Origin: Macropodus opercularis
Taxonomy: Eukaryota; Chordata; Actinopteri; Anabantiformes; Osphronemidae
Length of the DNA stretch: 64,000 nt
Assembly: GCA_030770545.1 (NCBI GenBank)
Contig: CM061091.1
Coordinates: forward strand, 7,000,501-7,064,500
Direction: 5' to 3'
Below, piece after piece: positions 53,401-62,400 of this stretch (positions within the stretch are counted from its first letter, which is position 1; each line of letters opens with the position of its first letter). The translations under genes were made by a program, and so were the position numbers. The notes under the pieces were generated by a model. That model ran no database searches. It had not been told where the DNA came from and saw only the letters and a list, made by a program, of their open reading frames with translations.

Positions 53401-56400
53401 ATTCCAAACAAAAAGTATTCCTTTTCAGAAAAACATAAAGCGCTGCTTAAAGCAGGATCTACCTGATGCGGATCTGACCTGTAGTAACTTTGAACCTCTG
53501 GAAACCGACACTGACAGGGTACGACTCGCTAGCAACTAGTGCCAGTGGAAAAAACTCTTAAATGCTGATCGTAACTCAAAACAGGTGCACAGACCGGAAA
53601 GAAGATCAATAAACTCAAGATGAAAACAGAACTATAGTGCCGCCTAGCGGCGAATCACACGGTCTGCCACACATGAAGACAGTTTTAAAGTTGTTCTACT
53701 GCAGTTTGATTGTAAAGTCTTAGCTTCACTCCCAGAGTATTGTGTTGGTGACGAGTCAAACAGTTCTAAGGGGTTCTGTTTATACCGTCCTGGATAAAGC
53801 CCAGTGAGACACGCCTGAGTTCGGTCTAAGCTCTAGGCATAAGGTTTACCCACTTGGTTGACTGCTTCTGTCATCAGGTAAATACAAGATGATGTTTCCA
53901 GGTCTGCAATCAACCGTTTACTTCAGCAAACAAGAAAAATGAAGCAAGGCCAAAGGACTCAATCAAAGCAAACCTGGAGGGATTGTTGGTTTTTAGTACA
54001 TATCTCTCATATATTCTCAAACCAGAGTGCCCCAACATTTGCTGTATTAAAATCCTGCTCGTGTTTTATCTACGCAGTCTAGACATTCTACTTATTGCCA
54101 TGCATTTTTAAAGAAGACCGTGCGTTCCGGGACCAGTGCACCGAGCAAAGGAGGGAACCAGGATTAAGTGCAGCGGAGTAACAAGTCGAAACAGCACTGA
54201 ATAAATGGCGTCTCTTCTATGTAGGCCTTTGGCTGAGGGAACTGGAGCTAGGTTGATTTACAGCGCTGCTCCAAAGAACAGTTAGGGAACTGTGCCTTGG
54301 CTTTAGTGAGAGTGCGCGCATACAGTGTACATGTGCACGCACAGGATGGCATGCACTTCACAGTTCACACGCACACATATTTCCCAAATGTTTGATGGTG
54401 AAATACTGTATTGTTCATCCAAACCATGAGGTCAAAATAATAGAAATACAAGCTGCTTGTGTCAGATACTGACGATGTTGTCGTTTAGTGCACCATCAGC
54501 CGTGCTGTAACAAGTTCAAGCTGAACTTTCTCCTGTGTCAGGGGTTGAACAAGCCAGACAGCTATCGGTTACAGCTCCGACATACAGCCTCTGTTTCTCT
54601 CGAAGTTTCCCACCACTCGAGAGGACATTTCCTGCCCCTAATCTCAGGCATACCACTTCTTTTATCTTGGCGAAAGGTATTAAACAGTCCTGTTGCAAGT
54701 CCTGACCCCCCTTTTGTTAGCGAGAACAAAGTGGTATAGTCCAAATAAAGGCCGTCCGTGCAGATCGTCCATTCAGGGAAATAAACTAGTGTTTGACAGC
54801 CATTGATGTAATTATACAGTAGCTGACAGCGCTTCGCAGCTGGTTGTGGGTATCAGCCAATTTGTGGGGTGTACACAGGAAGAAAGCTGAGTTGAGTGAG
54901 CAGCATGAAAGGTTTAATGACTGCATTAAGACCTCCGGGATGTATGGGTATGAGTCCAGCAGAGAAAAGCAAAATTGACAATGCTGCGGTGTGCATGTGC
55001 GCCCTGTGTGCAAATGTGTGTGTGTGTGTGTGTGTGTGAGGCAGGAGGGGGAATGTAGAAGTGCCTGCTTATCTCTGTGATGTGTATCTCGGGTGTTGAC
55101 AGGCCTATCCATGTTTTATTGCTCAGAGACGGTGGGATTCCCATGGGGCCCGGCCAGTCTAGCCACGCACAGTCAGTCAAACTCCCCCCCCCCCCCCCCC
55201 CCCCCCCCCCATCTTTACCCCCATTTAACTCATCTCCCTTTAAACCTTCAGTTGCTGAGAGGATGTCAGGGAAAAATGAGGATGTTTGATTGTGGCGATG
55301 CAGCCCCTTAGTGAGTTTAAAGCAGGAACACGAGGAAGGTTTTAGGCAACGTGTTCAATCGGTCGTTGCTTGCAGACAAGTTGAGATACACTCACTTTCT
55401 TTAAAGCATGTTTCCTGTGTTGCTTTTTCTATTACGTAGCCCCCATCCCCACCTTCTACATGCTCATCTTTTCTTCCTCTGTTCTGCTGCTTGTCTGTTT
55501 TACTCTTCCTCTTGGTGGAGACCATCTGTAGATTCACTTACGACGCACGTTATTTTTTTGTGTTCATCGTACGGCGGCGAATGTAGACAAGTCGAAGTGA
55601 GGCGCCCTGTATTTGTGCCAGAGAAGAAATGTGAGGCGAAAGTAGTATTCAACATACTAATCGGCTACAGTATAAGCTGTACCAATGCTGTGAAGAGACA
55701 AATACAAGTAGGATATTTCTTTCTAAAAGTAAATTGTGTATTTACTGTTGGACTCCAGTTACAGTAGGGTGTAAGAACAACTGCCTTCCATCAGCTGTCA
55801 AATGATGATATCACATATGACTTCAGATAACGAGCCCGCTCTTTTGCATACATATAGTAAAAATGCGGAGGGGCTTTCAAATCTTCAATAAACAAGCGTT
55901 TGAGGCTTGTTCTTGTACCCGAGAGAAAATTCAATTATTTCAGGCTTTGTGAAATTCTCATTGGTTTAATTTTCAAATTCAGTTCAATTCATTTTATTGG
56001 TTCTATAAAGCACATTTGAAAATTAGCCATAAATCTTGAGCAAGCACTAGGCAACAGGGGAACGACTTTTGAGGAAGATGTTTTGTGGGTCCAGGCTCAT
56101 AACGGGCGGCCATCTGCCTTGACCGACTAGGCCCCGTTTACTGTATAATATCAAAACGATCATTGTTTGCTTCTAGATCTGGTTAAGTTAACTACCTGCT
56201 TAGCAGAGCTGGTCATCTTTGTACATTGTCACGTGCAGGAACCATTGCCATTGGCCTCCAATCAAACCCACTATTACGTTAAGTATAAACATTCGCTGTC
56301 CTAAAAATGCATGGGTGAGTTTCTCTGAACCTCCCTGCAGTGCTGCACTCATCCACCTCACAATACTTCAGTTATTGAAACCTTTTACAGATACAAATTA

Positions 56401-59400
56401 CAGCTAGGTCAGTGGTGGTTTGCAGCGAAGCAAAGTGGCACTTCAGCCACTTTCCCCCAATGATATATTGTTATTTATAAGCCAGGAAAAATAGCGGAAA
56501 AAAGCAAACAGTCCCCAAACCAAGAATCTGAACCCAGTGCTTTTGGGTCCCAATGGTTCACATCTTTCCTGTTTCCAAATTGCAGTTCAGCCCAGCTGCT
56601 TCATTTGTCTGTGGCGCTTGAAACAGAATGAAAGCATTTTTCTTCCCCTGAAGCAGGTTGGCGGCGTAGAGGAATGGTCTGTGTGGTACGGTAGTACGCC
56701 GTCTCAGAACCGGACCGAGCCATCTGCCCATCTCTCCATCTCCCTCTTCTAAGCCTGTGGTTGTCCGACCACTCATTTGCTATAATCTCCCCCTTCAGCC
56801 CCAGTGCCAAGACAGAAGCTATTTTCGAAGTAGCGCTAGGCTTTCATCAGTGGCGAAGCAGGATTTCAAAGAAACTTTAAGTAGAGGAGAGGACAGGAGA
56901 GGCGACACACAGCGGATAAAAAGACTGGGTATTAGAAATGAAAGGAGAGAGGAAAGGTTAAAAAAAGAGGGAAAAGGAAGAGGAGTAAAAAGAAGAAGAA
57001 GACAGGAAAGAGAAACGAGGGCCTGAAGCTCACATCTGCCTTTACCCTTATTATAAAGTGTGTTATATATTGTGGTTGGCCCTGGAGACCTGGAAAAACC
57101 TGTAATATAAGGTTATATGTACAACATGGGTTTCAAGTTTATTTTCAGATTTAAATAGCTCAGAGGGATTCGTATGGACATGGTCATACATTTTGTCCTG
57201 TGTATTTTCTACCTCTACACTTTTGTTCAGTGATAGAAATCAATGGCTTTCATCAATCTTTAGCTGTAGATTCTGCTTTACACCACTGCTTTTTATATTT
57301 AAGCTAAATAGGAGAGCAGTAAGAGAGATGAGGCCTGTGGTTGGCTGTCCTGGTTAGGACCTCAGTCTGATGAGTTTACTGAGCATTTAATGTACTTACA
57401 CCTTACGGGCCTTTTTAAAAAGCAATCATTCATTCACGATGATGATGAAAATCCTCTGCGCTTCCTCAAGTCTCCTGATGAACTCACTCCTCCTCCTCCT
57501 CTCCCCACAGCTGGGCGACAGGCGACTGGGGATCCTGCAGTCGCTCGTGTGGAGGAGGTCAGCAGACGAGGGCACTGCGTTGCCTGAGGAAGGTGACCTA
57601 CCAGAGGGAGGAGGTGGTGGCGCACTCCCTCTGCCCTGTCATCTCCCCGGCCCAGGTCCAACCCTGCCACACCCAGGCCTGCCCGCCTGAGTGGAGCACT
57701 GGATCCTGGTCACAGGTGTGGTAGCACTTGAAAACCCTGGAATGGCAATTACAGTATGGTCCACCGCTGTGGTCCAGACTGAAATATCTCAACAACTATT
57801 GGTTGGTTTCATGGATTTCAGAAAACATTAGGCCAGTAGGTCAAACATCACTTATCATGCTGACATTAGCATTTGGCTACTTCTGTATCTGAAAGCCATA
57901 CATACAGTAACAGAGCTGCTGATTTCTTAAATGTAAATGTTTTTTACTTAAGCCAGCTCACAAAGGCAAATTAAAGGTCCACGCAGACACAGAAATATCT
58001 GATTTCTAGCTTATTGTATGTAATGTGCTGGCATTAGGGAGGTGATATTAATATGCATGAGCCTCTAAACTCCCAGGAGAGATGGGATGTCTGACATCAT
58101 CGTGATGAGAAGTCTAGAGTCTGATCCTCTGTAGATGCAGTGGACTTGACTTTCTGTTAACTTATGTTCAAATCAACTTCGGTAAAGTGAGCTACATTGT
58201 GTTCAAATAAAAACAACAACAACAACAACAAAACTTAACTTAGACTAATAAATAAGACTTTCATGAGTATGATGCTATGATGCACCAGCCCTTTGTTGAA
58301 ACACTCCTGCTTCAACATCTGCATGACTGAACAAGAAACACACACACAAGCACACACATACACACATCATTGGACTTTCCTATGCCCTCCGTGTATATTT
58401 TACTCCAACGTTCTGCTGCCCCCTGTTGGACGTATGAAAAACATTCAGATGCTAATCATGACCACATATCAGGCGAATGCAACTTTAGTCATCTCTTCTT
58501 TTCTCCTTGTCCTTGTGGGAGAAAAGGACATTTACCTCAAATAATGAGGATCATAATAAACTATATCAGTATTTAGTAGATAAATACAGCCATGAATCTC
58601 AACACAGTCACGCAAGCATCAGTCATGCAGCTGATCGTTGTCTAATTGTGCTGGATGACTAGAACTGTACTGGATTTGTAACACGAAATGTCTTTTTCCA
58701 AAGCCAACCTTTTGATTGTGCTATTTAATTTTATGGCTTTTAACCAACTATGACATTTTTGGTCTGTTCGTCTGTAACCGCAGCGCACTGCACATTAGAC
58801 AGGCATTTTTTTGCTCACATATACAATATTAATAGCCTGGCAGCAGATCTGATAGTTTGTCAAACTTTCTTGAACGATTAACCGGCCTGACCTGTGCAGT
58901 CTGGACCCTCAGCTGTCATTTAGCAATCATTCTTTAGGACACTCCTCCAGCGCTCATGGGCTATTTTGTAACATCAAACCAAGTTCAGTAGGGTGTCACA
59001 CAGACAAGGCCACTCTCCCTGAAAAAGATCAGTCGGACTTTTCAGTGACTAAAGGACAACTGGGACGTGTATGTAAACGGCCATGCACAGATGTGTCCGT
59101 GTCTTTTGTATAACAGAGTAATTCTGCGCTGCAGTAGCACGAACCGTCCTGACGGCTGTGGTCGTCGCTCCCAGCGGAGCAGCTTGACCCTCTCGTCCAT
59201 CTCTGTGCAGTTCACGTGGAGTCTGCCTAAGGTGGAGACGTTGATGGGTTGCGATCACGTTCCTCCCCCGAGTTATTTGTGTAGTGAATTAATTTCGTTA
59301 GGCCATGCCAGGCTGTCATTAAGCTGGTGACCTTCCGTTTGATTGTCCACCATGTGGTGAATTGCAAACATGTTTACAGTGTGTGTGCCAACGATTTAAC

Positions 59401-62400
59401 CTCTGTTAATACGACCTAATGTTTCAATGCAATGAAAGCTGAAATAATCACATATAGTTAAGGTAAAGTATATCAGCATGCATGTATGATTCCGTCTGTG
59501 AATCGTGAGTTAACCATTTCTTATTGACTTATTCAACGTCTTTTAACTCCTGCTTCCTCTCTGTCTGTTCCCAGTGCTCTAAGACTTGTGGCCGTGGATT
59601 AAGGAAGAGAAATGTATTTTGCAGCAGCACTGACCCTGGGGCCAAAGCGGTTGTGGTGCCCGACAGCATGTGCAGACAGCACCACAGGCCCAAAGCCCAA
59701 GAGACCTGTGTCCTGCGGCGCTGCCCCAAAAATGAGAGACTCCAGTGGATTCCGACTCCCTGGGGAGAGGTAGGGGGAAAGAAAACAAACGTGAAACTCG
59801 GACAGCAGAACCAAAAGTAAAATGGATGTTTTCTGTTCAGTAATTTTAAGGAGCAGTTCAGTATAAAACATCAGAAATAGCTTTTGGTAACTTGTACAAT
59901 GTTGCTTGTTGGTGTGTGTCATTTACTCCAAATGTACAGTAGAAGGCAAAACCACAGGTCTGAACGTTTCAGTGCCTTACAATTATAGAAGACAGAGTCA
60001 GTGCGCCTGCTTTTTAAAATTTCAATTTTACAGTCATACAGGAAAACATCATCACAGAACGTTGTTGAATGTATTGAAACATCAAGTCTCCAGCTTCATC
60101 TGGACTGGAAACGTTCTAACTCCGAGTGTCTGCTCTGAGCTTGTTGAAAGGCCAATGCTGAAATTTACCAAGTGGAAATACACGAGGCAGGTTGAGGAGA
60201 AGATCTGAATATAAATAATTCAATACATTTTAATACATGTTTAATATAGAATTCACTGTATAAATATAACTAAAGCTGTGAATTCTAAGCAGCTTGTGTC
60301 AATGTATTGTCTCCTTATTATGATTCAGTACCAGTTAAATCAGATTATAAATCATGTAACATTACACAACAATACATTATTACACAGCAAAAACAATGAT
60401 GCTGTTATTCGCTATGCTCCATTTAGGATTTGTTTTCAGGTTCCACTACAAACCCAGTGAACATTGTGTAACTACTGTACAGCATAGGCCTAGAATATTA
60501 ATTTATGTTTTCATCCTGCTGATCAAAACCCCGTAGTAGTAGGAGCGCTCAGCTACTCATCGAATAGTTCACGATGCTGGGTACGTAATGAAACGGGTCA
60601 GTGTAAAGGTCAGGTGTTCAGCACACGACTAGCAAGATGAAACACGATGGAGATGCTCACGCTCGGACTGTGTTGCGTTGTGTTTTGAAAAGGGACCCGT
60701 GCGCGCTGCATAAAGTATAAGCTGCCGGCGCACTGAATATAATGACTGCAAATTATACCTAATATAGAACACTAATGAAGTATTTTGGCTCTATAACTGC
60801 AATGACAACTGGCCTTGTGGCGTCTGCTGCTATGGGAACGCTCAGCATTACACACAGTCCATTCTCTAAAATGTGTCTGCCCTGTGTCCTAGTGCTCCAG
60901 GTCTTGTGGCTCAGGTGTCCAGAAGAGAGAGCTTCACTGTGTAGAGAGAGACTCCCATGGAGGGTATGTACCTGCGACACACTGGTACCCCACACATGTT
61001 CTTTCCAACGTGGAAAACTGAGTAGGAACAGTGGTTTAATGCAGTTAAAACTCTTCCTCTCCTCTCCGCTCAGGTATGTCGAGTTCCCCGTGCGCAGGTG
61101 CAGGAATATGGCTAAACCTTTAGTGGATCTCCAGCAAGGCTGCAACCAAAATCCATGCCCAGAGCTCCAGCGAGCCTTTCCCGGCAGGACAGCCTCCAGT
61201 GCTGTGGTCTTGGGCTGGTACGCCTCTCCCTGGCAACAGGTACCTTTACTCAGGCTTTGATCCATCAGCTGCCTCCGTCTCCGACTTTTATTGCTGCTTG
61301 TGCGTTCCAGCTGAAAGTCTTCCAATCTGGAGCTTTTCTCCCACATGTGAGACACCATGATGACATCTGGGATGTCATCGCAGGCATGATGAAAATCGAG
61401 GTGCCAAGAGCTACAAAGACGGATTTTATGTCAATTGTGGACCACAGTTCATGGGTGTTGAAAATTAGATCCCAGGGCATGTGACACTTAACTGGATGCC
61501 GAGACTAGAATTTCTTATTACATCTGTATCTGTGACAAAACGTCTTGCGTCAGCTTAGACATGGGCGGGAGTGGAAAGTTTCCTGAAATCAGTTTAAACT
61601 TGGAAGTTGGAAATCTAAACTCAGCCGCAAATAAATGCCGTGTTCCTGGGCTGATAAACATCTATTATTCTGTTGTTTAAAAAAATATATATATATTAAT
61701 ATGTACAGCAGCTTTTGACCATTTGTCACAATGTGCAGTCCTGTCTTTAGAAAGTATGCTAACCCAGTCTGTTGCCGAGCCAGGGGCAGGCTGTGTAGGT
61801 GTTCTAACAAATCTTACGCGCCTCATACAGCACCAGCGGATGTGCAGCTTGCGATTCCTATGGGTTTCCACCAGAGGAGACATCTCCTGACAGCTCGCTG
61901 CAGGGCATGTTTGTTTTCTTCATCTGTTCGCTGTGTCGCGCTGCAGTTGTCCTCCATTCGATCCTCTCTCTCCCCTGCTCCTTTCGTGAAGATTTCTCAT
62001 TCATCATTGTTTGATCTTCTACTCCTATTTATGTCCTCGCGCCCTTTCTCGCGTCTTTCATTTCATTGGCGTCTCTCTGCTCCTTGTCAGTGCTCGGTGT
62101 CTTGCGGCGGAGGGGTCCAGACTCGGTCCGTTCAGTGTCTCCGGCAGGGTCGCCCTACAGCTGGCTGCCTGCTGCATCAGAGACCCATCGCTTCCAGGGC
62201 ATGTAATACTCACTTCTGTTCCCCCGCTCTCCCTGCTCCAGCACATCATCCCAGCCGGGTCATAGATGCTGGACTGACACTTAAAGGTAAAAAGACAAAA
62301 TCATTCAGTGTCCATAACTTCCAATAAATCAGCAACGGTTTTGAAGCGATAGAAAATTGTGTTATATGTGTGTTATATTGTTATGTTGTCTTGTCTCCTC

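Larger units (their letters stand above)
48568..53671 (-). mobile_element. Ty3/gypsy chromovirus-like LTR retrotransposon
   Basis: A 5.1-kb element in antisense orientation within intron 18 of adamts18. It has 359-bp LTRs (TG...CA ends) that I read as identical base for base, and a CATGA target duplication. It has a gag ORF with one CCHC knuckle, and pol in the order protease, RT, RNase H, integrase, then a chromodomain-like C-terminus. The domain order and chromodomain place it with chromoviruses, most like fish sushi-type elements. There is no env. Identical LTRs mean a recent insertion. Pol is broken by a frameshift late in integrase, so this copy is probably not autonomous unless the break is a sequencing error. 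Primer use looks like self-priming (see the PBS entry). Confidence 0.93.
48053..57510 (+). other. adamts18 intron 18
   Basis: 9.5 kb, the longest intron. More than half is the antisense LTR retrotransposon at 48568-53671. The rest includes a TG microsatellite, a C27 run and a degenerate fish repeat (55975-56135). Removing the element and one CATGA copy leaves an intron of about 4.3 kb. Confidence 0.9.
57716..59574 (+). other. adamts18 intron 19
   Basis: 1.9 kb. Contains a degenerate fish repeat (57765-57935) and an AAC microsatellite (58211-58232). Nothing else recognised. Confidence 0.85.

Noticed and set aside
60759..61358. 199-codon minus-strand ORF
   Set aside because: Antisense shadow of adamts18 exons 21-22, which are supported by domain matches and splice phases.
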